Assembly (NCBI RefSeq): GCF_964030655.1 | Contig: NZ_OZ034915.1 | Coordinates: 186,001 to 250,000, forward strand | Direction of reading: 5' to 3' | Origin: Spiroplasma endosymbiont of Poecilobothrus nobilitatus | GTDB lineage: Bacteria > Bacillota_I > Bacilli_A > Mycoplasmatales > Mycoplasmataceae | Length of the DNA: 64,000 nt | In this document: positions 1-10,520 of the stretch, one piece after another | Numbering within the stretch: the stretch's first letter is position 1 | Layout of the letters: each line of letters begins with the position of its first letter | Notes under the pieces: generated by a model | The model's database searches: none | The model's input: the letters and a program-made list of their open reading frames with translations, nothing else | Told to the model about the DNA's origin: nothing | Translations under genes and position numbers: made by a program

Positions 1-1
1 T

Positions 2-208
2 GATCGAGGAAATAATTCGTTAAATTTTGTTTTAAATTCACCATTACATTTATATTATGTCACTCAATATGCATTAAAAAAACAAATTAAAATTGCTAAA
101 ATTAGTGAAGTTGAATTTTCATTTGATTTTCTATTACAAAAATTAAATATTACGCTACCTCACAATATGACTACTAATCGTAAATTACGAAAGAAACATT
201 TGAAGTAA
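2..208 (+). CDS. C-terminal end of ABC transporter ATP-binding protein (duplicate, cut by window edge)
   Basis: Last 68 codons of an ABC ATPase. The window begins inside the gene. The DNA from 1 onward matches 4812 onward, which is the 3' end of the complete ATPase gene at 4045-5019, so the missing upstream part should be a second copy of that gene. The stretch covers only the variable tail after the nucleotide-binding domain; no catalytic motif is present here. The match continues through the downstream terminator, hairpin repeat and IS3 element. Identity of the family rests entirely on the full-length copy. I infer a tandem duplication; an assembly repeat artefact is the alternative. Confidence 0.8.
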   Translation, partial: DRGNNSLNFVLNSPLHLYYVTQYALKKQIKIAKISEVEFSFDFLLQKLNITLPHNMTTNRKLRKKHLK

Positions 209-400
209 CAGCAACAAAGTTAATTAACCAGAATAAGTTTTAAATGTAATTATGTAACAAAATTAAAGAAAGTAACCTTTAAAAATATTTTAATGGGTAT
301 TAAAGTATTTTTTTATTATAATTAAATTATGTCCAATATTTAAAAAAGGAGCAAATTGTATGGAATTTGATATTTAGGCGTCCTGTACGATGAACCGACA

Positions 401-434
401 AAAAAACAATTCTTGTGAGATTGTTTTTTTATTT
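401..434 (+). terminator. Rho-independent terminator
   Basis: AAAAAACAAT (401-410) pairs with ATTGTTTTTT (420-429), followed by more T. It lies downstream of the ABC ATPase gene. An identical copy is at 5212-5245. Confidence 0.75.
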
Positions 435-459
435 TTCTATTAAAAAAATAAATTTATTT

Positions 460-595
460 GCATTATTCATCGGATAGTATCTTTAAATTTAGAACTTTTA
501 TCATAAAAACAGATGTTATTCTGTTTTCCCTACACAAAATAAATGATATTTTTATAAATTTCCTTTCAATAAAGGTATTATCCGTTGAATAATGC
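460..595. repeat. Inverted-repeat (MITE-like) hairpin element, copy 1
   Basis: Left arm GCATTATTCATCGGATAG (460 on) and right arm ending CCGTTGAATAATGC (to 595) are imperfect inverted repeats of about 25 bp around an AT-rich interior. Related elements occur at 5271-5406, 26307-26466 and 39487-39645. After the right arm all copies share TTAATATTTTGATGCTTAAA. Here the following small ORF has been lost to the IS3 inserted at 639. Function unknown: a phage remnant, MITE or regulatory hairpin are possible. Confidence 0.6.
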
Positions 596-719
596 AACGC
601 TTAAAATTTAATATTTTGATGCTTAAAGATGGATACTCTGGATGGGCTACAATTATTAGGGCCATAATTATATAGACTTCAAAATTAAATAAAATTATTA
701 AGAAAGAAGGAATATAAAA

Positions 720-998
720 ATGGGAAATAAAACTTCATACTCTGAAGAATTTAAAAAACAAATTGTCATGCTATATAAAAATGGTAAAAGTGTTATTAAT
801 CTAGGACAAGAATATAATTTACCAAAACCAACTATTTATAGTTGAGTTAAAAATTATAATAATTCTGGTTCATTTAAAGCAAAAGACAATCGCACACTAG
901 AAGAAAATGAAATAATAACTTTACGAAAAGAACTTAAAGACTTGAAAATGGAAAATGACATTTTAAAGCAAGCCGCACTGATAATGGCCAAAAAATAA
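720..998 (+). CDS. IS3-family transposase OrfA (helix-turn-helix subunit)
   Basis: 92 aa. This is the N-terminal DNA-binding half of an IS3-type transposase: residues 1-50 hold the helix-turn-helix ([19 protein letters not shown], then IYSWVKNY with TGA as Trp), and 60-90 form the leucine-zipper-like helix ([20 protein letters not shown]). It ends GCC AAA AAA TAA, and the OrfB frame is -1 relative to it. A ribosome slipping back on the A-run would continue into OrfB, the usual way IS3 elements make OrfAB. RBS AGAAGG lies about 10 bases upstream. The same OrfA appears intact at five other sites in this window. Confidence 0.88.
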
Positions 999-1831
999 CA
1001 ATAATTAATAACAACAAAACAAAATATTCAGTAAGAAAAATATGTAAGATTTTGGGTTTATCAAAATCAACGTATTATTATCAAACTAATAAATGTATTA
1101 ACAAGCAAGTTAATAATTATTAACAAGAAATTATCAGTGCCTTTAATAAAAGTCGCAAAATTTATGGGGCTCGCAAAATTAAAGTTATTTTAAACAGAAA
1201 AGATATCATCTTATCGCGGCGAAAAATCAGATTCTTTATGATCAAAAATAATTTGGTTTCTAAATACACCAAATTAAAATATCATAATCATAAAACAACA
1301 GTCAATAATGACCAAATTAATAATATTTTAAATCGTCAATTTAACAACAAAAAACCTAATGAAGTTATTGTTAGTGATTTAACATATGTTCAAGTTGACG
1401 CTAAATGACATTATATTTGTTTATTAATTGACTTGTTTAATCGTGAAATAATTGGTTATAGTGCTGGGCCGAATAAAACGGCCGAACTGGTCCAACAAGC
1501 TTTTCATAAAATAACACGACCATTAAATCAAATAACTCTATTTCATACTGATCGTGGTAATGAGTTTAAAAATAAAATCATTGATGAAATTTTAATAACT
1601 TTTAATATTAAAAGATCATTAAGCAATAAAGGCTGCCCTTATGATAATGCTGTGGCTGAAACAACTTACAAAACTTTTAAAACTGAATTTATTAAGGGTA
1701 AAAAATTTAAAAATTTAACACAATTAAAATACGAACTTTTTGATTTTGTGCATTGATATAACAATATTAGAATTCATGGCAGTTTAAATTATTTATCTCC
1801 AGTTACTTTTAGAAAACAAATGTCTATATAA
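995..1831 (+). pseudogene. IS3-family transposase OrfB (DDE catalytic subunit), nonsense-broken
   Basis: The reading frame follows OrfA by a -1 shift at the A6 run and codes for a rve-type integrase core. Recognisable blocks are [19 protein letters not shown], then VSDLTYV (first D), FHTDRGNEF (second D) and [15 protein letters not shown] (final E). TAA at 1121-1123 replaces the GAA found in copies at 16.3 kb and 29.5 kb, so the copy is inactive. The stretch 1433-1756 alone stays open and may look like a small protein, but it is an internal piece. The same TAA occurs in four other copies in this window. Confidence 0.85.
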
Positions 1832-1860
1832 AAAGTGTCCTAAAAAGTGTTGCCATTCCA

Positions 1861-2165
1861 ATATAATTCACATGAATAATATATACAAGATGTTATAAAA
1901 TGAAATACATGATATTCAAATCGTAAAGAAAAAGATATAATTAAAAAAATAGTAAATACTTTTTATTAGTACTTACTAAAATGGGTGCACTCTATTCCGT
2001 TTCTTTTTATGAATATTGTAAATCCGCAATTCAGTTATTCGCCCTAAAAATTAGTTATACTAGTAAAATAAATTAAAAAATGATAAAATACATATTGTAT
2101 AAATACCTTGCTATAAAATTAACAAACATAAATTGAGTAATTTAAGAAAATAGATGGAGAATAAA
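1861..2165. other. Intergenic stretch between IS3 and ABC permease
   Basis: No intact gene. Bases about 1862-1967 read as a possible decayed coding fragment (YIQDVIKW, then RKEKDIIKKIVNTFY before a TAG), with no family recognised. A TATAAA box lies near 2096 and the permease RBS (ATGGAGA) is at about 2153-2159, so the permease promoter is probably within the last 100 bases. Confidence 0.4.
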
Positions 2166-4019
2166 ATGCTTAAAAAAGGTAAATCAAATTCATGATATTC
2201 AATAATATCATTTTCAATTTTTAAAATCCGCCGTTCAATGGCAGTTTGAGTTTTAGTGTTGTTGTCACTTGTTTTATTTGGTGCAATTGCGATTACTCTT
2301 TTTTTATCTTCAACGAATATTTATGATTTTTTAAAAAATTTTCAATACGGAGTTTTTATTTTTAATAATATTTTATTATTATTGTTTGTTTTGTTAGTAA
2401 TCATTAAAATTTTTGGCCGGGAATTTGAAGATGGGACATATTTACTTTTAATTTCAAAACCATATTCTCGATTTACTTTATTTTTCTTAAAATTAATTTC
2501 ACTTTGAATTTTGATTATCTTTTTCTTAGGGACAATTATTTTATTTGCTTTAGGAATTGGCTATATTGGTTATTTAATTAATAATGATTCAGAGTATTTA
2601 CAAGTTTATCAAAATTTATTATTGAAATTATTTTTATATTCTTTAGCATTATCTTTTTTTGCATCAAGTAGTATTTTATTTGCGGTAACTTTTTTAAACT
2701 CACAAGTAGTTTTATTAATTGTTGTTATTTTCTGTAGTTTATTTTTAGTTGGCGGGATGCCATATTCGTTAATTATGAGTTTAGCTAATACAATTGATTT
2801 GTCATTTGTTGACACCGCTATGACTAAGCAACCTTATCCTGTGCATATTATTAAAAGTACAATTAATTTTAAAAGAAATTTAGAAAAAAAATTAATTAAA
2901 TATGATAATTTAACTAGCAAAATTTGAGATTTTTATAATTCGTGAGATTATGATGATTTAGATAAAGTTTTTAAAACGCGAGACTATGAAAATATTATAA
3001 GTGATCCTACTTTGCGAATTAAACGATTAGAGTTTTATCAATCATTAGGTTTAACAAAACCAAAAGAAGCTAGTTATACAATTACCCAACTTAATAAGTG
3101 AGATAAAATAACAAAATATAAATATGATAATAAGGATGAAACCATTTTTGAAATTATTAATAAAGTTGGAGAAAGTAATCTTCAAATGAAAGTAAACTTT
3201 GCGACAAATTTCTTTTTTAAATCACCAGGAGAATTAGATTCAGATAATGAAATTCATCAAGAATTACTTGACTGTATTAACTTTATTGGAAAAAGTGCAA
3301 AATCATGAGACTTGTATCTTATAACAAATGATTTAAATGGAAATTCATTATTTTACTTTAATTTAGATAAATCCTATTATAGTTTAACATCATCTGATAG
3401 TAAGGCAGGAACAGAAGAACGAAAATTATCTGAGCCAAATGGATTTAATCCAGTAAATGTTTTTCGTTCTGAATTTGCTCGAACTGGAATATCACCATTT
3501 GATTCAGAATATGATAATGGTTCTGATTTTCAAGATTGAATTCTTAATTATTTTGGAGCTGAAGATAGAATTGAAGATGGTTTTGAAATTAAAACACTTT
3601 ATGTTTTAAGAGAAATTGAAATTAATATTTTAAAAAAAATAATGGATTATAAATTACTTGAAGCTGTGCCAATTAAAATAAATACAGAATGACAAAAATA
3701 TGATGATTTAATGCAAACTTATGAATTAATTTCTAAAATTAATATTATTGAACATTGAAATCAAATTTGAACAAGTTCTTTATCATATGTTCCATTTTGA
3801 TTTGAACCACTTCAACGAAGTAACATTGATTTTAGTGTTCAAAACAATTATTTAATGAGTTATCAAGATTTACCGATAGCATTACAACAAGATAAAAAGG
3901 TTGACCTTGATGTATCGCCATTTTTAAATATTAATTTATTGTTATATATTTATTTAGGAATATCTGTTTTATTTTTAATTAATGCTTATTTAATTTTATG
4001 TCGCAAAAATATTACTTAA
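2166..4019 (+). CDS. ABC-2-type transporter permease
   Basis: 617 aa, read with TGA as Trp (about ten of them). Start chosen at ATG 2166, with RBS GGAG 7-10 bases upstream. The first 215 residues hold a short cytoplasmic N-terminus and five to six hydrophobic segments (about 28-50, 65-85, 115-140, 155-200), with the charged loop KIFGREFEDGTYLLLISKPYS typical of ABC-2 permeases. A long polar domain follows (about 220-590), probably extracytoplasmic, and one last TM segment lies at about 595-612. The ATPase gene starts 25 bases downstream, so the two probably form one exporter. Substrate unknown. The large polar domain before the final helix is a mollicute-style elaboration. Confidence 0.72.
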
Positions 4020-4044
4020 GGCAGGGGAAAGGAGATGTTAAAGC

Positions 4045-5019
4045 ATGAATAATAATGCATTAGTACTTAGCGATGTTGCAATTGCTTCGCGTAATTTTAG
4101 CAAAAAGTTTAAAAATAGTATTGTTGGTCCATTTAATTTTAATGTTAGTCGTGGAAAATTACATGCCATTTTAGGTGCTTCTGGAAGTGGGAAAACAGTT
4201 TTCATTAAATCTTTAATTGGTGGTTTAAAGGGCTTTCATGGTGATATTACAATTTTTGGCAAAAAAGCAACAAAAATTAGTATGAAAAAAATGATTGGTT
4301 ATGTTCCTGAGTTTGTTACTTTTCCTGAAAACATTAGTTCTTATAATTTTTTAAAATATTTAGGAAAAACAAATAATTTACGAGGAAAATATCTTCGTGA
4401 CCGAATTGAATATTTAATGAAATCATTAGAAATTTGAGAACACCGTGATAAAGATGTTAATTTATTTTCATCAGGAATGAAAAAAAGAGTAATGATTATT
4501 CAAGGTATTATTCATGATCCTGAAATTTTAATTTTGGATGAACCAGAAGCAGGATTAGATATTAATAACCGAAAAAAAATTATTTTTTATTTAAAACAAT
4601 TAACACTTCGTGGTAAAACTGTCTTTTTTTCATCCCATTTACTAGATGAAATTAAAGACTATATTGATGAATTTACAATGGTCATGAATGGGGCGCAAAT
4701 TTATACGGGGCAATTAGCTGCCTTTAATATTAAAAATAGTTATTATCTAGTGACTAATAATCCCCAAGTAATGATTCGTTATTTTAATTTAAACCGAGTA
4801 CCAAACTGATATGATCGAGGAAATAATTCGTTAAATTTTGTTTTAAATTCACCATTACATTTATATTATGTCACTCAATATGCATTAAAAAAACAAATTA
4901 AAATTGCTAAAATTAGTGAAGTTGAATTTTCATTTGATTTTCTATTACAAAAATTAAATATTACGCTACCTCACAATATGACTACTAATCGTAAATTACG
5001 AAAGAAACATTTGAAGTAA
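4045..5019 (+). CDS. ABC transporter ATP-binding protein
   Basis: 324 aa. ATP-hydrolysing subunit expected to power the permease encoded just upstream. Walker A GASGSGKT at 43-50, a degenerate signature FSSGMKKR at about 141-148 in place of LSGGQ, Walker B LILDEP at 162-167, D-loop GLD at 170-172 and H-loop His198. Residues 250-324 form an extra C-terminal region after the nucleotide-binding domain. Start ATG 4045 has RBS AAAGGAG at 10-base spacing. Two internal TGA codons (4435, 4807) are Trp. The 3' 208 bases recur at the window start. The weakened signature motif is notable but is seen in ABC-2 exporters of this type. Confidence 0.85.
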
Positions 5020-5211
5020 CAGCAACAAAGTTAATTAACCAGAATAAGTTTTAAATGTAATTATGTAACAAAATTAAAGAAAGTAACCTTTAAAAATATT
5101 TTAATGGGTATTAAAGTATTTTTTTATTATAATTAAATTATGTCCAATATTTAAAAAAGGAGCAAATTGTATGGAATTTGATATTTAGGCGTCCTGTACG
5201 ATGAACCGACA

Positions 5212-5245
5212 AAAAAACAATTCTTGTGAGATTGTTTTTTTATTT
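5212..5245 (+). terminator. Rho-independent terminator of the ABC operon
   Basis: Same hairpin and T-run as 401-434; it lies about 190 bases after the ATPase stop codon. Confidence 0.75.
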
Positions 5246-5270
5246 TTCTATTAAAAAAATAAATTTATTT

Positions 5271-5406
5271 GCATTATTCATCGGATAGTATCTTTAAATT
5301 TAGAACTTTTATCATAAAAACAGATGTTATTCTGTTTTCCCTACACAAAATAAATGATATTTTTATAAATTTCCTTTCAATAAAGGTATTATCCGTTGAA
5401 TAATGC
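5271..5406. repeat. Inverted-repeat hairpin element, copy 2
   Basis: Identical to the element at 460-595; part of the 1.86-kb direct repeat. Confidence 0.6.
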
Positions 5407-5530
5407 AACGCTTAAAATTTAATATTTTGATGCTTAAAGATGGATACTCTGGATGGGCTACAATTATTAGGGCCATAATTATATAGACTTCAAAATTAAA
5501 TAAAATTATTAAGAAAGAAGGAATATAAAA

Positions 5531-5809
5531 ATGGGAAATAAAACTTCATACTCTGAAGAATTTAAAAAACAAATTGTCATGCTATATAAAAATGGTAAAA
5601 GTGTTATTAATCTAGGACAAGAATATAATTTACCAAAACCAACTATTTATAGTTGAGTTAAAAATTATAATAATTCTGGTTCATTTAAAGCAAAAGACAA
5701 TCGCACACTAGAAGAAAATGAAATAATAACTTTACGAAAAGAACTTAAAGACTTGAAAATGGAAAATGACATTTTAAAGCAAGCCGCACTGATAATGGCC
5801 AAAAAATAA
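5531..5809 (+). CDS. IS3-family transposase OrfA
   Basis: 92 aa, same sequence as the OrfA at 720-998: helix-turn-helix then leucine-zipper-like helix, ending at the A6-TAA slippage site. Alone it would be a DNA-binding partial product. Confidence 0.87.
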
Positions 5810-6642
5810 CAATAATTAATAACAACAAAACAAAATATTCAGTAAGAAAAATATGTAAGATTTTGGGTTTATCAAAATCAACGTATTATTATCAAACTAA
5901 TAAATGTATTAACAAGCAAGTTAATAATTATTAACAAGAAATTATCAGTGCCTTTAATAAAAGTCGCAAAATTTATGGGGCTCGCAAAATTAAAGTTATT
6001 TTAAACAGAAAAGATATCATCTTATCGCGGCGAAAAATCAGATTCTTTATGATCAAAAATAATTTGGTTTCTAAATACACCAAATTAAAATATCATAATC
6101 ATAAAACAACAGTCAATAATGACCAAATTAATAATATTTTAAATCGTCAATTTAACAACAAAAAACCTAATGAAGTTATTGTTAGTGATTTAACATATGT
6201 TCAAGTTGACGCTAAATGACATTATATTTGTTTATTAATTGACTTGTTTAATCGTGAAATAATTGGTTATAGTGCTGGGCCGAATAAAACGGCCGAACTG
6301 GTCCAACAAGCTTTTCATAAAATAACACGACCATTAAATCAAATAACTCTATTTCATACTGATCGTGGTAATGAGTTTAAAAATAAAATCATTGATGAAA
6401 TTTTAATAACTTTTAATATTAAAAGATCATTAAGCAATAAAGGCTGCCCTTATGATAATGCTGTGGCTGAAACAACTTACAAAACTTTTAAAACTGAATT
6501 TATTAAGGGTAAAAAATTTAAAAATTTAACACAATTAAAATACGAACTTTTTGATTTTGTGCATTGATATAACAATATTCGAATTCATGGCAGTTTAAAT
6601 TATTTATCTCCAGTTACTTTTAGAAAACAAATGTCTATATAA
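5806..6642 (+). pseudogene. IS3-family transposase OrfB, nonsense-broken
   Basis: Same rve-type frame and same TAA (5932-5934) as copy A1. The DDE residues are still readable downstream in the open piece 6244-6567. Confidence 0.85.
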
Positions 6643-6671
6643 AAAGTGTCCTAAAAAGTGTTGCCATTCCA

Positions 6672-7440
6672 CACTTTGCATCAACTATTTTTTTAGTATA
6701 TCCATCAATAATTGTTGATTGATAATATCTTTCTCCTTTTCAAATTAAATATGTTACATCAGTATATAGTACTGAAAACCTTGTTTTTATATCATTGAAT
6801 TTACGTTTAATTAAATCAGGATATTGCAATAAGCTTTTTTCTTTATTCTGTTTATACTTTATTTTTCTTCTCATTTTTCTTACATATTCAGGTTGTATTT
6901 GATTATCACGCATAATTCTTAAAACTTTTTTTAAATTATATTTTATACCATAATCTTCTTTTAAATATTTAGTAATTCTTCGATAACCAAATTGTTTTAA
7001 ATTTTCTTCATAGACTTTTACAATATCATTTATTGCTTTTTTATCTTTTTTGCTACTGTCATAATTTTTATATTTATCTCAATAATTACGTTTTAACCCT
7101 GTTACTTCTAGAAATAATTTTATTGAATATTCACGACAATTTTGTTTAATAAAAGAGACGATTATTAGTTTGCTTAATTGTAAAAGTCATGGAGCTTTTT
7201 TAATAATTCATACCTTGTTTTATAATATTCTAAATTTCTTTTGGCAAAAGAAATTTTAGGTCCTTTAGGATTGTTTAATTTTCCTTTTTTATGATTTGCT
7301 CATCAAGATTATACTGTATTTGCATTTATATTATATTGTTTTGCTACTATTCAACAACTTTTTTGTTTAATTTCCTCAATGATTTTTGTTCTAAATTCTG
7401 ATGTATATTTGTTATATTTTTGTCCTTTTTTGCCATATAA
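6672..7440 (-). pseudogene. Remnant of a second IS3-group transposase
   Basis: Reads on the minus strand from an ATG near 7436. Recognisable pieces are KYTSEFRTKIIEEIKQKSCW with a following helix-turn-helix, an ISFAKRNLEYYKTRYELLKK helix, and the catalytic-core block TDVTYLIWKGERYYQSTIID, containing the first D of DDE. The frame is interrupted by a one-base shift near the start and several stops (TAA within the helix-turn-helix). The 3' third, with the other catalytic residues, is missing because IS3 copy A2 ends at 6671. The sequence differs clearly from the IS3 copies elsewhere in the window, so it is a separate older element. Its outer end is probably near 7505. Confidence 0.7.
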
Positions 7441-7518
7441 AAATGCACCCCCTATAAAAATTTAGCAAAATCTTTTTTTATTTTACTTACTTTTTGGGGT
7501 TCAGTCTTCACAAAACTA

Positions 7519-7565
7519 GAAAAAAATAAAAATAAAAGTTAATTATAACTTTTATTTTTATTTTA
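7519..7565. terminator. Bidirectional hairpin terminator
   Basis: A long perfect stem (AAAATAAAAATAAAAGTTA / TAACTTTTATTTTTATTTT) around ATTA, with A-rich and T-rich sides, so it could stop transcription from either direction. It insulates the valS leader from the IS remnant. Confidence 0.6.
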
Positions 7566-7595
7566 GAATAATATTTTTGGAAGAACAAAAAAAGG

Positions 7596-7623
7596 TTGCA
7601 ATTAATTGAAAAATAATTATAAT
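7596..7623 (+). promoter_or_regulatory. Promoter of the valS transcript
   Basis: TTGCAA (7596-7601) and TATAAT (7618-7623) are 16 bases apart. They lie immediately upstream of the T-box leader. Confidence 0.65.
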
Positions 7624-7629
7624 AAAACC

Positions 7630-7836
7630 ATAAATATTAGAGGAGTAATTAAAAATATAGTTCAGAGAGTTAATTGATGGTGTGAAATTAATCTATTGTT
7701 TTAATGAAGGTTGCTAAATATTTTAACTTAATATTTTAATTAAGGTAATAAGTGATACTTATTAAAAAAGGATGGTACCGTAATTATTAGAAAATAATTG
7801 CTCCTATTATTTTATTTAAATAATAGGAGTTTTTAT
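7630..7836 (+). promoter_or_regulatory. T-box riboswitch (valine)
   Basis: Leader RNA that senses uncharged tRNA and switches a terminator. Visible parts: stem I region with CAGAGAGTT and GATGGTGTGAAA (about 7663-7690), a candidate specifier GTT (Val codon) at 7710-7712 preceded by GAAG, the T-box core GGATGGTACCG (7770-7780) whose TGG bulge would pair with the tRNA acceptor end, and a terminator stem CTCCTATTATTT/AAATAATAGGAG at 7801-7829 with a T-run. It precedes valS, which fits a Val specifier. The core motif is unambiguous; the exact specifier is inferred. Confidence 0.88.
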
Positions 7837-7853
7837 TTAGAAAGGAAACAAAA

Positions 7854-10520
7854 ATGGGAAAAGAATTAACAAAGAAATATGATCATGCCTTGGTCGAAAC
7901 AGGAAAATATCAATTTTGAAAGAAAAAAGGTTATTTTACTACAGATGTTAAAAGAAAACAGCCAAAGTTTAGTATTGTTATTCCACCCCCAAATGTGACT
8001 GGGAAATTACATTTAGGTCATGCGTGAGATACAACATTGCAAGACTTGATTATTCGCTATAAAAAATTACTAGGATTTGATACTTTATATTTACCAGGAA
8101 TGGACCATGCGGGAATTGCTACACAGGCAAAAGTAGAAGAACGTTTACGTATAACAAAAAATATTTTACGACATGATTTAGGGCGCGAAAAGTTTATTGA
8201 ACAAGTTTGAACATGAAAGGAAGAATATGCTGAAATTATTCGTGAGCAATGAGCTAAATTAGGATTAGCATTAGATTATTCACGTGAACAATTTACATTA
8301 AATAATAATTTAACATCAGCAGTACAAAAAGTTTTTATTGATTTATACCAAAAAGGATTAATTTATCGTGGTAAACGAATTATTTCTTGAGATCATGTGC
8401 AAAAAACCGCTTTATCAAATATTGAAGTTATTTTTCAAGAGCAACAAGGCAAAATGTATTACTTTAAATATTTTTTAGAAAATAGTACAAGTGAGTTTTT
8501 GACGATTGCAACAACACGCCCAGAAACAATCTTTGCTGATCAATGTGTTATTGTTAACCCAAATGATAATCGTTATCGCAAATATTGAAATAAAAAAGTG
8601 ATAAATCCAGCAAATGGTGAATTGCTTCCTATTATTTGTGATGATTATGTTGACCAAGATTTTGGAACGGGAGCAATGAAATGTACACCAGCACATGATG
8701 CTAATGATTTTGAAATTGCTTTGCGTCATCATTTAGCAATGCCAATTTGTATGAATTTAGATGGGACAATGAACGAATTGGCTGGAAAATATCATCATCA
8801 AGATCGTTTTACTGCCCGTCAAAATTTAGTTAATGATTTAGAACACCAAAAGTTAATTGTTGAAATTAAAGATCATTCTCATAAAGTTGGTTTTTCAGAA
8901 CGAAGTGGTGCTATTGTTGAACCATATTTATCAGACCAATGATTTGTTAAAATGGAATATTTTGCTGAAAAAATTATTAAATTTCAATCATCAACAAATA
9001 AAATTCAATTTTATCCATCTCGATTTAATACAACATTAATTAATTGAATGAAAAATGTTCAAGATTGATGTATTTCACGGCAACTATGATGGGGGCATCA
9101 AATTCCAGCATGATATCATAAAGATGATTCAACAAAAATTCATGTTGGTTTAACTCCACCAGATAATAGTAAAAATTGAATTCAAGATGGAGATGTTTTA
9201 GATACTTGATTTTCATCAGCATTATGACCAATGACAACTTTAGGATGAAATTGAGATAAAACATTATTTCAACGCTATTTTCCAACTAATGTTTTGGTGA
9301 CTGGTTATGATATTATTTTCTTTTGAGTTTCAAGAATGATGTTTGACTCATTAGAGTTTACAAAGAAAAAACCATTTAATGATGTTTTAATTCATGGTTT
9401 AATTCGTGATGAAGAAGGCCGAAAAATGAGTAAGTCATTAGGGAATGGGATTGATCCGATGGATGTTATCAAAGAATATGGTGCAGATACATTACGTTAT
9501 TTTTTAGTTACAAATAGTGCACCAGGACAAGATTTACGTTATTCTTTAGAAAAAGTTAATAGTGCTTGAAATTTTATTAATAAGTTATGAAATGCTGCTC
9601 GTTATGTTGAAATAAATTTAACAAGTAATTTTAAACCATTGGCTAATTTTGAAACAGAAATTAAAAACTTATTATTAAACCATCAAGAAAATGCTATTGA
9701 CCAATGAATTTTAACAGAATTAACAAAAACAATTTCTAAAGTACAAACTAATATGGAAAAATATGAATTTGTTTTAGTTGGCAAAGGTTTGTATGATTTT
9801 GTATGAAATAAGTTTTGTTCATGATATATTGAATTAACAAAAGTTAATTTACAAAGTAATAATGCTACAATCAAGATGGTATCAATTCAAACATTGTTTT
9901 ATGTTTTAAAACAAATTTTAATTATGTTACATCCATTTATTCCATTTGTAACGGAAGAAATTTATCAAAAATTAAATTTGAAAGAGTCAATTATGTTAGA
10001 AGTTTACCCAAAAATTAATTTTAATTATAATGTTGATTATTTAAATTTAGTAACGGAAATTGTCGCTGCAATCCGTGAATTGCGAAGTAATTATCAAATT
10101 AAAAAAGAACATATTATTGAAATTTGATTTGATCAAACAAGTAGTAAAAATAATATTACTACAAATGTTATTGCATTAATTAATGAATTTATTTTAAAAA
10201 TGGTTAATAGTAAAGTTATGGGCGTGCTTCAACAAAAAAATGCAAACCAAAAATATGCAACAATTCCATTAACGAATGTTATTTTAGAAGTTGTATTGAA
10301 TGATATTGTTGATGAAACAGTTGAGCAACAAAAAATCAATGGGGAATTAACTCGCCTCGAACAAGAACTAGAACGAAGCAAAAATATTTTAAACAATCTA
10401 AGTTTTTTAGCAAAAGCAAATCCTGAAAAGATTAAACTTGAACAAGAAAAATATGCCCAATATTTAGAACAATATCAACAATTAAAAAGAAAAATAACAA
10501 ATGGCAATTCCAACAATTAA
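7854..10520 (+). CDS. valS: Valyl-tRNA synthetase
   Basis: 888 aa, the usual length for class I ValRS. It charges tRNA-Val with valine in the cytoplasm. The catalytic Rossmann domain carries [16 protein letters not shown] with HLGH at 53-56, and KMSKS at 524-528 in [29 protein letters not shown] before KMSKS is characteristic of ValRS. The editing domain lies between, the anticodon-binding domain follows, and a C-terminal coiled-coil arm (about 820-885) closes the protein. Many TGA codons fall at conserved Trp sites. Start ATG 7854 has RBS AAAGGA. Controlled by the T-box leader. The last 20 bases overlap the trmFO start. Confidence 0.97.

Larger units (their letters stand above)
209..638. other. 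Non-coding gap with terminator and hairpin repeat, upstream of IS3
   Basis: No gene longer than a few codons is visible. The stretch holds a rho-independent terminator (401-434) and an inverted repeat (460-595), listed separately. A strong Shine-Dalgarno (AAAAAGGAG, about 346-354) precedes an ATG at 360 that opens only a five-codon ORF (MEFDI, stop at 375-377). The IS3 at 639 interrupts the module that at 26307-26737 continues into a 74-codon ORF. The same 430 bases recur at 5020-5449. Confidence 0.7.
639..1860 (+). mobile_element. IS3-family insertion sequence, full-length copy A1
   Basis: The element is 1222 bp, the same length as the copy at 41352-42573, whose ends are fixed by a target duplication. 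The left end begins TGGATGGGCTAC and the right end finishes GTTGCCATTCCA; the two ends form imperfect terminal inverted repeats. OrfA (720-998) is intact. OrfB has a nonsense codon (TAA 1121-1123), so this copy cannot make full transposase. No direct repeat flanks it (CTC on the left, ATA on the right), as expected if it formed by recombination rather than by simple transposition. Confidence 0.88.
5020..5449. other. Second copy of the terminator/hairpin gap
   Basis: Matches 209-638: terminator at 5212-5245 and inverted-repeat hairpin at 5271-5406, ending at the IS3 left end. No gene. Confidence 0.75.
5450..6671 (+). mobile_element. IS3-family insertion sequence, full-length copy A2
   Basis: 1222 bp, practically identical to the copy at 639-1860 (a single A/C difference seen, 1770 versus 6581). 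OrfA intact, OrfB with the same TAA. The right end abuts the remnant of a different IS3-group transposase (6672), so this insertion or recombination event removed the 3' part of that gene. No target duplication (CTC left, CAC right). Confidence 0.88.

Noticed and set aside
1433-1756. Stand-alone 107-aa protein (and equal frames in other IS3 copies)
   Set aside because: Internal segment of IS3 OrfB between a TGA Trp codon and the next TGA; not a separate gene.
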